A DNA stretch of 64,000 nt, from the NCBI RefSeq assembly GCF_009757775.1, contig NZ_RHLK01000002.1:186001-250000 (forward strand), written 5' to 3'. This document shows, one piece after another, positions 43,907 through 55,200 of the stretch (positions are counted from its first letter, which is position 1; every line of letters begins with the position of its first letter). The translations under genes were made by a program, and so were the position numbers. A model generated the notes under the pieces. It was not told the DNA's origin. It was given only the letters and a program-made list of their open reading frames with translations, and made no database searches. Origin of the DNA: Paenibacillus lutrae (GTDB lineage Bacteria > Bacillota > Bacilli > Paenibacillales > NBRC-103111).

Positions 43907-44944
43907 ATGGACGCCGAAGAAAAAAGAATCAAATGCCTGGTATGGGACCTGGATTTGACTTTGTGGGACGGCATTCTACTGGAGGACGGAGAAGTCCGGC
44001 TCCGCGAAGGTGTGCTGGATATCATCCGGACGCTGGATGAACGCGGAATTCTGCAGTCGATTGCCAGCCGTAATGAGTACGCCCATGCAATGGACAAGCT
44101 GGAGCAGCTTGGAGTGGCGGAATATTTTATATATCCGCAAATTTCCTGGAACTCCAAGTCTCAGTCAATCCGGGAGATTACGGAACAGATCAACATCGGA
44201 TTGGATGCGGTCGCGTTTATAGATGATCAGCAGTTCGAGCGGGAAGAGGTAAACTTTCATTTGCCCGAGGTATGGTGTCTGGATGCGGCGGAATTGGAAT
44301 CGCTTACTGATAAAACAGAGATGATCCCGCGTATTATCTCTCCGGATGCAAGACAGCGGAGGGGATTATACAAGAGTGAGATCGAAAGAAAAAAAGCGGA
44401 GGAACACTTCACAGGAGATCAGAATGAGTTTTTGTCCACGCTGGATATGGTCATGCAGATCCATCCTGTAACGGTGGGTGATCTTGAGCGGGCCGAAGAG
44501 TTGACCGTCAGAACCCACCAGCTGAATGCGACTGGCTACACCTATTCTTATGAGGAGCTGCTGCATTTCAGCCGCTCGGAATCTCATCTTCTTCTCATCT
44601 GCGAGCTGGATGACCGGTTCGGCAGATATGGTAAGATCGGTCTTGCCCTGATTGAATGCATAGAGAAAACATGGGTCCTCAAGCTGATGCTCACTTCCTG
44701 CCGGGTCATGTCTCGCGGGGTCGGAACCGTGCTTTTGAATCATATTATCCGCAAATCTATAGAGGCCGATTGCCGGTTGCTGGCCGAATATTTACCGAAT
44801 GACCGGAACCGTATGATGCACATAACCTATAAATTTGCCGGCTTTAAAGAGATTGGACAAGAAGGAAATACGATAATTTTTGAACATGATGGACGCACGG
44901 TTCAACCTGCTGCCGAATATGTCAAGCTGATCGCCACAGGGTAA
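43907..44944 (+). CDS. FkbH-like glyceryl-ACP synthase
   Basis: The 345-residue protein has a HAD-type domain (DLDLTLWDG, about 12-20) and a C-terminal acetyltransferase-like part with TSCRVMSRGVG. FkbH/ZmaN/OzmB proteins take 1,3-bisphosphoglycerate and load a glyceryl group on the partner ACP. No O-methyltransferase (FkbG) is present beside these genes. That favours hydroxymalonyl over methoxymalonyl as the product, as in zwittermicin, unless a methyltransferase lies outside the window. ATG 43907 has a perfect AAAGGAGG upstream. Confidence 0.92.
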   Translation: MDAEEKRIKCLVWDLDLTLWDGILLEDGEVRLREGVLDIIRTLDERGILQSIASRNEYAHAMDKLEQLGVAEYFIYPQISWNSKSQSIREITEQINIGLDAVAFIDDQQFEREEVNFHLPEVWCLDAAELESLTDKTEMIPRIISPDARQRRGLYKSEIERKKAEEHFTGDQNEFLSTLDMVMQIHPVTVGDLERAEELTVRTHQLNATGYTYSYEELLHFSRSESHLLLICELDDRFGRYGKIGLALIECIEKTWVLKLMLTSCRVMSRGVGTVLLNHIIRKSIEADCRLLAEYLPNDRNRMMHITYKFAGFKEIGQEGNTIIFEHDGRTVQPAAEYVKLIATG

Positions 44945-44971
44945 CTACAGAGAAGTGGGGAGGAAACCATT

Positions 44972-46258
44972 TTGGAGAAAGCCGCCTTTTTATTTCCCGG
45001 ACAAGGATCCCAGTATATCGGAATGGGCAGCAGCTTATATAAGGAACATGCCGCAGCGAGGCTGGTATTTGAAGAAGCGAGTGATCTTCTTGGCAAAGAT
45101 TTCGCTCACATTTGTTTTAGCGGAAGTACAGTGAATTTAAATAAAACTGAGCATATGCTGCTTGCAATTTTTCTGGTCAGTGTTGCAACTTTCCGTGCAT
45201 ATATGGAAGAAGTGGGGCAAGAGCCCTCTTACTGCGCAGGACACAGCTTAGGGGAAATTTCTGCGCTCACTTGCTCGGGAGCGATACAATTCGCGGATGC
45301 GGTCCATATCGTGCATCAGAGAAGTTTGCTCGCGGAGAGAGTCGCCGATCACGGAGAAGGCGCTATGACCGTTGTAAACGGTATTCAGGAAAATCAAATC
45401 CGGAATATATGCGAAATGAGCTCGCGTGTGGGCGAGCCAGTATCGCTGGCTTGTATAAATTCCGATGTCCAGTTTGTGATTGCCGGACATTATTCGGCAG
45501 TAGGCAGGGCAGAGGATCAAATCGCTTCAATCGGCGGGCAGATTACTCCCTTGCTAATGAGTCCGCCTTTTCACAGCGCATTAATGGAAGAGGCAGCGGT
45601 TGAGCTGGAAACCGTTCTGAAATCTTACACGTTTGAGAAGCCGAGGTGGCCGGTCATAGCCAACGCTACGGTCTCCGTCTATAACGAACCGGACGATATT
45701 TACCGCTATCTGAGAATGCAGCTGACACAGCCGGTACGGTGGAAGGAAACGATGGATTTCCTGAAACAGCGGCAAATTACAAAAACCATTGAAATGGGAC
45801 CCCAGTCGGTTCTTACAAATCTGGTGGCAGCAAATTATCCGGGCGTACAATCGTATTCTTACGGGCAAGCAGACGACCGTCTCCACTTATTGAAGAAAAT
45901 CGGCAGCGGGCAAGGTGAAATACAAGGGAAAAGCTCCGTTTACAGCAAAGAATCTTTGGTAAAGAGATGTTTGACCGCCGCAGTCTGTACGAGAAACCGG
46001 AACATGAATGAGGAAGAATTTTTGGCAGGGGTAATTGGCCCCTATGAGCAGTTAGAAGAAATTGAACGGAAATTGGAACAAGATCACAGCAGCGTCTCAC
46101 AAGGGGATTTCTTGCAGGTCCTGCAGCTTTTAAATACGATTTTTCATACCAAAAAGGTGCCCGCAGCTATCCAAACGATGCGTTTTGGGCAAATTCTCGA
46201 GGAGACGGGAAATCAGGAATTGGCGGATCACCTGCCCTTTTTGCAAATGCGGAAATAA
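44972..46258 (+). CDS. Free-standing acyltransferase (trans-AT 2), probably for hydroxymalonyl-ACP
   Basis: The 428-residue protein is a paralogue of the AT at 17043: Ser92 in GHSLGE, Arg117 and His201 (SPPFHSALM) are kept. It differs in the TQPA segment, which here reads HMLLA, and has Ile for Tyr after GHSLGE. The C-terminal extension with AVCTRNRN is shared. Its place directly after the hydroxymalonyl-ACP genes suggests that it moves that unit to a PKS ACP, as ZmaF does for ACP-linked units in zwittermicin. This specificity is inferred from context, not shown. TTG 44972 is the start, with GGGGAGG eight bases upstream. Confidence 0.88.
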   Translation: MEKAAFLFPGQGSQYIGMGSSLYKEHAAARLVFEEASDLLGKDFAHICFSGSTVNLNKTEHMLLAIFLVSVATFRAYMEEVGQEPSYCAGHSLGEISALTCSGAIQFADAVHIVHQRSLLAERVADHGEGAMTVVNGIQENQIRNICEMSSRVGEPVSLACINSDVQFVIAGHYSAVGRAEDQIASIGGQITPLLMSPPFHSALMEEAAVELETVLKSYTFEKPRWPVIANATVSVYNEPDDIYRYLRMQLTQPVRWKETMDFLKQRQITKTIEMGPQSVLTNLVAANYPGVQSYSYGQADDRLHLLKKIGSGQGEIQGKSSVYSKESLVKRCLTAAVCTRNRNMNEEEFLAGVIGPYEQLEEIERKLEQDHSSVSQGDFLQVLQLLNTIFHTKKVPAAIQTMRFGQILEETGNQELADHLPFLQMRK

Positions 46259-46281
46259 GATGCCGACTTAGGAGGCGAACC

Positions 46282-49200
46282 ATGAAGAGCAAGCTTTTTG
46301 ACATGGATGCGGAGTCATGGGATGCGGAGGAACAACACTTTCAAATCCAAGAAATATCGAAGCGGGATGTGGCTATTGTCGGCATGTCGTCGAATATTGC
46401 CCACGCTCAAAATATACAGCAGTTTTGGGATATTCTGCGAACCGGGCAAGACTGTATAGCTCCGCTGCCCCAGGGGCGGAAACAAGATGTGGATCACTAT
46501 TTTTCATATATGAATCACATCAATGGCAGGGAAGGCCGCCCGGAATATTCGGAGTTTGCTTATTTAAACGAGATTGACCAGTTCGACTATTCATTCTTCG
46601 GTCTTTCGCCCAAAGAAGCCCAGCTGATGGATCCGAATCAACGATTGTTCTTACAGCTTGCCTGGGAGGCAATAGAGGATGCCGGTTACAGCGGCGGCAA
46701 GATACGTGGAAGTAAAACGGGCGTATTCGTCGGATTCGGGGGCGATATTCTCTACAAGCAGCTTATTGCCAATGTCGAGCCGGATTCCGCCGCTTTCTCG
46801 CTGGCGGGTAATCTCGATGCGATTATTGCAAGCCGCATTTCGTATTTGCTGGACCTGAAGGGTCCGAGCATGTTAATCAACACGGCCTGCTCATCGGCCC
46901 TTGTCGCGATCTATATGGCCTGCCAGGAAATCAGAAGCGGCAATTGCGATCTTTTCCTTGTAGGAAGCATTAACATTAACATGCTACCGGTCGAGGGTGA
47001 AATCAAGCTCGGACTGGAGTCCTCCAGTAACCGGAGCCGGGCATTCGACGATGGAGCGGACGGCACAGGCGGCGGCGAGGGAGGGGGCGTGCTGGTCTTA
47101 AAGCCGCTTCAGAGCGCCCTGCGGGACGGTGACCATATTTATGGCGTGATCAAAGGATGCGCCATTAATCAAGACGGCAGCTCCAACGGAATCACTGCTC
47201 CTAATCCGGCTGCGCAGGAAGAGGTTATTGTGCGTGCCTGGGAGGATGCCAGGATTGACCCTCAAACCATCACCTACATGGAGACGCACGGCACGGGAAC
47301 AAAGCTGGGAGATCCGATCGAGATTGAAGGTCTGCAAAAGGCTTTTCGGAGAACGACGAGCAAGAAGCACTTCTGTGCGATCGGTTCCGTTAAATCCAAT
47401 GTCGGGCACTTGAATCACGCAGCGGGAATAGCGGGCATTATAAAAGCGGTATTGTCGCTGCATCACAAACAGCTGCCGCCATCTTTGCATATCTTTCGTC
47501 CGAATAAAGAAATCGACTTTAAACGGTCTCCTTTATACATCAATGACACCTTGTCCGATTGGGATACGGAAGGGATTCCGCGCCGCTGCGGCGTCAGCTC
47601 ATTCGGTCTGAGCGGCACCAACTGTCACATTGTGCTGGAAGAAGCGCCCGAGGTTAAGAAGCCGCTCCAGCCTGCCGGCAATGGCCCTTATCTACTGTCC
47701 CTCTCGGCCAAAAGCGAAGAGGCGCTTGCGGAGCTGGTCCGCAAATATTCGCTCCAGATCCCTGCTTGGGGTGAAGAACAGCTGGGCGATATTTGCTACA
47801 CCGCCAATGTAGGCAGGGAGCAGTTTGCATACCGGGCAGCTTTCTGCATCCGTAACCTGGAGGAACTGGCATCGCAGCTAGAGAGTTACCTCGAAGGGTC
47901 TTTCCGGTTCTCACCGGACAGCCCGCCCAAGCTAACGGTCCAAGAAAAGCAGGCATTGAGTGCTGAAGCCGTTCTTCTCGTCCGTTCTCATGCGGAGAAG
48001 GACACAGCTAGCGATACCGTTCTAAGCCGGTTATGCCAGCTGTACATGAACGGGGCTGATGTTCCTTTTCATGAATTATATGCCAATAAGAAGCATCGTC
48101 TGGTAAGCCTGCCTACCTATCCGTTTCAGAAAAAACGCTGCTGGATTGATATTCCGGTCATCGAAACCGGTGAAGAGGCTATGTACCACGGGGTACGGTG
48201 GGAGCCTTCCCCGCAAACTTCGGCGAGAGCCGGAGAAGGGGACAACGTTCTAATCATAGGAAGCAGTCCTGCGAATGTCGGTTCACTTGCCGCTTGTTTT
48301 GAATCGAACGGTAGTCATGCTGTTCAAGTGTTTCCCGGAGCGGATGGGTTCAGAGCGGTCAGTGAGAATTTGTATACGCTTTCATTTAACGAAGATGATT
48401 ACAGGGAATTGGCAGATTTTATCGTGAATCGTCACATTACCCGAATTATTCATTTTTATGAAACGGAGGAGATTTCGACGAAAGAGCAGCTGGAGGAAAG
48501 CCAGCGGACCGGAGTCTCCCATTTGTTCCAGTTATCCAAGACGCTGATGAACCGGGACCTTGAGAATGATCTGGAAGTCATTCTGATTACTCCTAACGTT
48601 AATCCGGTGGACGGTTCCGAGTCACAACTCTATACGCAGTATGCACCCATGCTCGGGTTAGGTAAGGTCGTCAGTCTGGAAAGCTTCCGGATCCGCTGCA
48701 GATATATCGATGTCGATCCGGTTACTACCCTCGATGAAATCTATTCGGAAATATGCAGCGAGTTTAGCCAATACGGGACTGCCTACCGCAAGGGGATCCG
48801 ATATGCGGAAATCTTGGACCGGTTGTCTATAACCGGCAATCAGGACGATGCCGGCATGAAGCTGAAGGAAAATGGCGTGTATGTGATTACAGGCGGCCTG
48901 GGCGGTATCGGGCTGGAGATCGCCCAAGATTTCGCCAGCCGCGCTAAAGTGAATCTATGCCTGATCAGCCGCAGTTCCTTGCCTCCAAGGGAGGAATGGG
49001 ACGCGGTTCTGGCAGGCAGTGATAACCCGAAACTGCTTCGAAGCTTACGCATTATACGGGACATCGAACAATCGGGAAGCGAGGTTCACTGCTACGCAGC
49101 CGATATTGCGGAAGAGGGACAAGTCGCCCCGATATTGGATGAGCTCCGGTCCCGGTACGGCGCCATAGACGGAGTTATCCATGGAGCGGGAATTATCGGC

Positions 49201-52200
49201 GAAGGGTTAATCGTAGGGAAAGGGGACGAGCTGTTTAACCGTGCCCTTTCCCCTAAACTATACGGTACCTGGCTGCTTGACAGGCTGACCCGGTCGGATG
49301 ATTTAGATTTCTTTGTTCTTTTCTCGTCCGTTACTTCCCTGACGGGAGCGCCCGGTCACGGAGCTTATACCGCAGGGAACAGCTACCTGGACATTTTCGC
49401 TGCGAATCGTAGTCTGGAGGGCAAGAAAACAGTTACGGTAAACTGGGCCACCTGGCTGGAAGTCGGGGTTGCTGTAGATTACGGCGTCAATGTGGACGGT
49501 TTGTTCAAAGTGCTGACCACTAAAGATGCCATTGGGGCATTTCATCAGTTAATGGAATCGGGAATGTCCAGAGTGATCGTCGGCAAAATCAACTACGAGG
49601 ACGAAGTCGTCCAATTGAACGACGATTCGCAAATCAGACTATCCGCCGATATTGTACGGACGATCCGGCATAAGAGCAAGGAACTAGAGTCTGCTTCCAC
49701 ATCTCCGGCTCAGTCGATCGCTCCTGTAGAACTGCAGGGCAGAGATGGAGATTCCTATACCGATACGGAGCTTCAAGTCGCATCGATCTTCGGCTTCGTA
49801 CTGGGATATGAATCTCTGAATATCGACGACAATTTCTATGAACTGGGCGGCGACTCCATTCTCGCCATTAAGATTGTGAATGGCATTCAGCAATGTTTCG
49901 ATATGAAAGTGGAAATTTCTCAGATCCTGAAAAATCACCCTACCGTATCCGGGCTTGCCGCCTACTTGGATCGGCTTCGCTTGGCGGAAGGAGAGCAGGG
50001 CCGCACAGATTCAGCCATGGCCATACAGCCGGCAGACAAAGCCAGTCATTATCCCGTATCCGCTTCTCAGAAAAGATTGTTCACTCTGAATCAGTTCGAG
50101 CCGGATAATGTGAGTTATAACATGCCGCTGGTTATGCGGATCGACGGTTCATTGAATTCGGACCGCATTCATCATGCGGTCCATGAGCTGGTCGCGCGTC
50201 ATGAATCCTTCAGGACTTCATTTACACTGGTAGACGGTGAACCTGTGCAGATTATTCATGAAGAAGCGGGCTTCGGAATAGAGAGTTACCAGTGCCAAGA
50301 GCATGAAGTGGATGAAGTGATCCGCAGCTTTGTGCGGCCTTTCGATTTAGAGACGGCCCCGTTATTCCGGGCCGCTCTGATCACTGTATCGGATACGCTG
50401 CATCTGCTGCTGATTGACATGCACCATATCATTTCGGACGGCACCTCGATCAGCATCCTTATTCAAGAATTCGCTGATTCTTATCAGGGAAAAGACCTTC
50501 CCCCTGTCGGGATTCAGTATAAAGACTACGCGGTGTGGCAGAACGATTTACTGGGGACGCCTTACATCGCAAAGCAGGAGAAATACTGGCTGGACAGCTA
50601 TTCCGGAGAACTGCCGGATGTTCAGCTTCCTTCGGATTATCCGCGCCCGTCGTCCTTTAATTATGAGGGAGACGTCTATGAATTCGGCATTGATCCCAAG
50701 GCGACTCACGAAATGAGAGTGTTTTGCCAAAAAAACGGCACTACCATTTTTCACTTTCTCCTATCCGCCTACTACGTTCTTTTGTCCCGTCTGGCAAAAA
50801 GCGAAGATATTGTAGTCGGTGTGCCGGTCATCGGCAGAAGCCAGGAAGAAGTGCAATCCACCATTGGGATGTTCATTAATACAATTGCACTTAGGCAGCA
50901 CCCGGCGCAGGGCAAAAAATTTACAGATCTCTTGAATGAGGTCAAAGAGAATCTGCTGACTGCTTATGAAAATCAAGATTTTCAATTTGAGATGCTGCTT
51001 GAGAAAATTAAAGCAAAGCGGGAAGTTAACCGGACCCCTTTGTTCGACACCGTATTTAATCTGCAGAATACAAGCTTTGATCATGGGGTTGCTGTCGGGG
51101 ATCTCGTATTTACTCCGCAGCCTTTCGGCGATAACTCGACCAAGTTTGATATGACGATCCATTTGGACGAGTTGGCGGACCGGATTGAGATGAACTGCAA
51201 CTACCGGACGAGCTTGTACAAGCATGAAAGTATAAAGTACCTGATGGGCGAATACGTGGAGCTGGTACGCCAGCTGTGCGCAGATCCGGGCAAAGTCATT
51301 GCCGAATATGACTTGCTGAATTCCACATCACTGAGCAAGTATTGTTCAGCAAAGGTTGTTGAACGCGCAGCGGCAGATACCCTTGTAAAGAGGTTCGAAG
51401 ACATCGCGGAGCGCTATGAGAATCGGGACGCGGTGATTTCGAATGCCGGATCTTACAGCTATGGGGCGTTAAACCGGCAGGCGAATCAGATCGCACACGC
51501 TATACTGGCTGCCCCTATGCATCCGGAGAATGAGGAGGCGGGCAGAAGAGTCGCTCTATTATTCGAGCATGGCGAAGAAATGATTGCAGCTATGCTCGGC
51601 ACGCTGAAGTCGGGCGCGGCTTATATCCCGCTTGATCCAGGATTCCCGGCAGAGCGGCTGCAGGAGATCCTGGAATCTTGCTCCATCGGAATGATGGTTA
51701 CCAATGATAAGAACGAAGACTTATCCCGCCAAATTACGGGACAGCGGATCCCGATCCTGAATACGAATGCGATGGAGGAATCCGCGGATCGATCTAACCC
51801 GAATGTGTCTATTGACTCTGCACAGACGGCGTACATCATGTACACTTCGGGCTCTACCGGCAAACCGAAAGGTGTCGTTCATACCCATTCCAGTGTGCTG
51901 GCGTTCATTGACCGGTTTACGGCGGAGCTGATGATCCGCCCGGAAGACCGGATTTCGCTGTTTACGTCCTACACCCATGCCGTCGGAGTTATCGATATTC
52001 TCGGTGCGCTGTTAAGCGGAGCGGCCGTACTTCCTTATGATCTTAAATCGGAGGGCGGTATCGATAAACTACCGGCTTGGCTGAGCTGGCGGCAGATTAC
52101 GATCTACCATTCGATTCCGTCGATCTTCCGCTATTGTTTCGAGGAGGCTGCAAATACCAGCTCTCTTGAACACATCCGGTTAATTATTCTCGGAGGGGAA

Positions 52201-55200
52201 GCGGTATACAGCCGCGACGTCGAACTGTTTAATGCCGCATTCTCGCCATCGAGCCAGTTTGTTAATTTGTTCGGTTCTTCCGAGGTGCTGATCGCTACGA
52301 TAAACATCATCGAATGGGGACAACCGATCAATGGCAAACTCATCCCTGCGGGGCTTCCCGTTCCGGAAATTGAGCTTCGCATCGAGGCCGATAACGGTGA
52401 GGAAGCCGGTATTTTTGGAAAAGGCGAAATGGTGTACCGCAGCAGGTATTTAGCGCGTGGATATTGGGACAGCGATGAGAGTACCCGAGCAGCGTTCGGG
52501 AGCAGTCTAACGGATGGTGAGTCAGCTGTGTTCCGCAGCGGAGATTTGGCACGAAGACTGCCCGACGGCACGATTGAGTTCCTGGGCCGGAAGGACTTCC
52601 AGGTCAAGTTGAGAGGGTATCGTATCGAGCTGAATGAAATTGAGATCCATTTGAATCATATGAACGAAATCGAGAAATGCGTGGTCGGGGTAGCTGAAGG
52701 AGAGGAAGACGAGCCGCAGCTTGTGGTCTGCTATGAAACCAAGAACAAGCTGCCTTTGGATAAAGCGGACATTCAGCAGCTGCTGAAGAGCAAACTGCCG
52801 ATTTATATGGTCCCGTCGCACTATATTCATTATGAAAGCATCCCGCTTACAGCTAATTACAAGATCGACCGGAAAGAATTGCAGAAGAATATTTCTGCCG
52901 CAGCGGTGCCGATGGACGGCGGTACCGACCCGGATATCGAAATGAGGCTGATCGAATGCTGGACAGAGCTGCTGAAAGCGGATGAGATCGGTCCACATGC
53001 CAACTTTTTTGAACTGGGCGGTCATTCCTTGAAAGCGACAGCGCTGATTTCCAAAATTCACCGGACCTTTGACGTGCATATTTCGATCACGGATATTTTC
53101 CAGTACCAGACAGTCAGAGAAATGGCAAAGTTGATTGCGCAAGCCAATATCGAGCGCTACGCAGAAATCGGGAGGGCGGCGCAGGCTCCTTATTACCCGG
53201 TTTCTTCTTCGCAGAAGAGAATGTATCTAGTCTGTCAGAATGATCAGGTCGGCACCGGATATAACGTATCCGGAGCTGTCGAGCTGCGCGGTGAACTGGA
53301 TACGGGCCGCTTTATCGGCGTATTTGAAGAACTGATCCAGCGGCATGAGTCGCTGAGGACTTCTTTTGAAATGGCGGATGGCGATGTCCGGCAGTGGATT
53401 CTCGGCCATGTTGACTTTACTGTGGAACAAATGGAATGCGAAGACGATGAAGAGTCGATCCGGCAAAGAGTATCCGGATTTATCCGTCCTTTCAATCTCG
53501 GTCAGGCTCCTCTCTTCAGAGCGGCACTTATCCGCATTCATTCCGGCAAGCATCTGTTCATGTACGACATGCACCATATTATTGTGGACGGTACTTCTGT
53601 AGGGTTGTTGATCCAGGATGCGATGGATTTGTATGAAGGCCATCGTTTGAATGAACTGAGCATCCAGTACAAGGATTATGCCGTCTGGCAGAATCAAATG
53701 TTAAGGAGTGACGCGGCTGGCAGGCAGCGGGAATACTGGTCAGGCGTCTTCTCGGGTGAAATTCCGATCCTTCAGCTCCCCTTGGATTATAACCGTCCGG
53801 CGGTAAAAAGCTTTGAAGGATCTGTCTTTACTTTTGAAATCGGCCAAGAGTTATTGAACGGACTCAAACAGCTTGCCCAGCGTGAAAAAGCAACACTTAA
53901 CATCATCTTGTTAGCGGCATTCCAAATCGTGATGGCGAAATATTCGGGGCAGCAGGACATTGTGGTAGGAACGCTTGTATCCGGAAGAACCCATGTGAAT
54001 GTCGAACAGGTGATGGGGATGTTCGTGAATACGCTGGCACTGAGGGGGCAACCCGAAGCTGGCAAGCCAGTGGCGGATTTTATTGCTGAGACCAAAGAAC
54101 GTTTACTGAAAGCGCTGGATCATCAAAACTATCCGTTCGACCATTTGCTGCAGGATCTGAAAGTAAAGACGGATGTAAGCCGGAACCCGTTGTTTGACGT
54201 GGCTTTTGTTCTCCAAAACATGGAGAGGCCGGAGCTGCAGCTGCAGGGCCTCACGGCTAGTCCTTATCCGATTCATTCGGTTACGTCTCAGTTTGACTTG
54301 AAATTTGAAGCCAACGAGGCGGAAGAAGGCATTTTCGTTAACGTAGAATATGGCACTCTTCTTTTTAAAGAAGAAACGATCCGAAGAATGTCTGCTCACT
54401 ATACGAATGTATTGGAGTCGATTTGCCGGGATACCGAGCAGAAAATTTCGGAGATTACTCTGTTGACGCAGGAAGAGCAGGAACGGATCCGGGTACTGAA
54501 CGATACATCGGCCGAGCTTTACGGCGGGGTGGATGTAGTGGATGACTTTGAGAGCAGTGTCCAACGTAATCCGGGTAAAGCCGCCCTGCTCTGCAAGGAC
54601 CGGAAGGTGACCTATGCGGAGCTGAATGAGCGGGCTAACCGGCTGGCGTGGGTACTGACGGACAAAGGGGTGGGCAAGGACACGATTGTCGGAGTCCTGG
54701 CCGAACGGTCCGTCGAAATGGTTGTAGCGATCCTGGCGATCCTGAAATCGGGCGGCGCTTATTTGCCGATCGATCCGCAATTTCCGGATGAGCGCGTAGC
54801 TTATATGCTCCGTGACAGCGGAGCGCGGATTATTTTGACTGTAGAGGCGTTGCTCCCCCGGATTGAATATGATGTTGACACTATACTGCTGGACCAAGCA
54901 CATCCGGGTATAGCGGATAACCTCATAGGATGCCGCCGCCCCGATTCTCTTGCTTATGTCATTTATACGTCAGGTTCTACAGGACAGCCCAAAGGTGTCA
55001 TGATCGAACACGGATCCTTAAAGAACCGCCTGCACTGGATGCAGCAGAACTATCCCATCGGAGAGAAGGATGTAATCCTGCAAAAAACGAACTATACGTT
55101 CGATGTTTCCGTATGGGAGTTCCTCTGGTCCCTGTCAGAGGGAGCGGCTCTCAGCCTGCTGGAGGCGGGCGGCGAGAAGGATCCGGTAACGATTGCAGAG

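Noticed and set aside
54103-54903. Long minus-strand frame (266 residues) opposite the 46282 gene
   Set aside because: It is the complement of a clearly coding condensation/adenylation region. Long antisense frames are common against such codon use, and no motif is seen.
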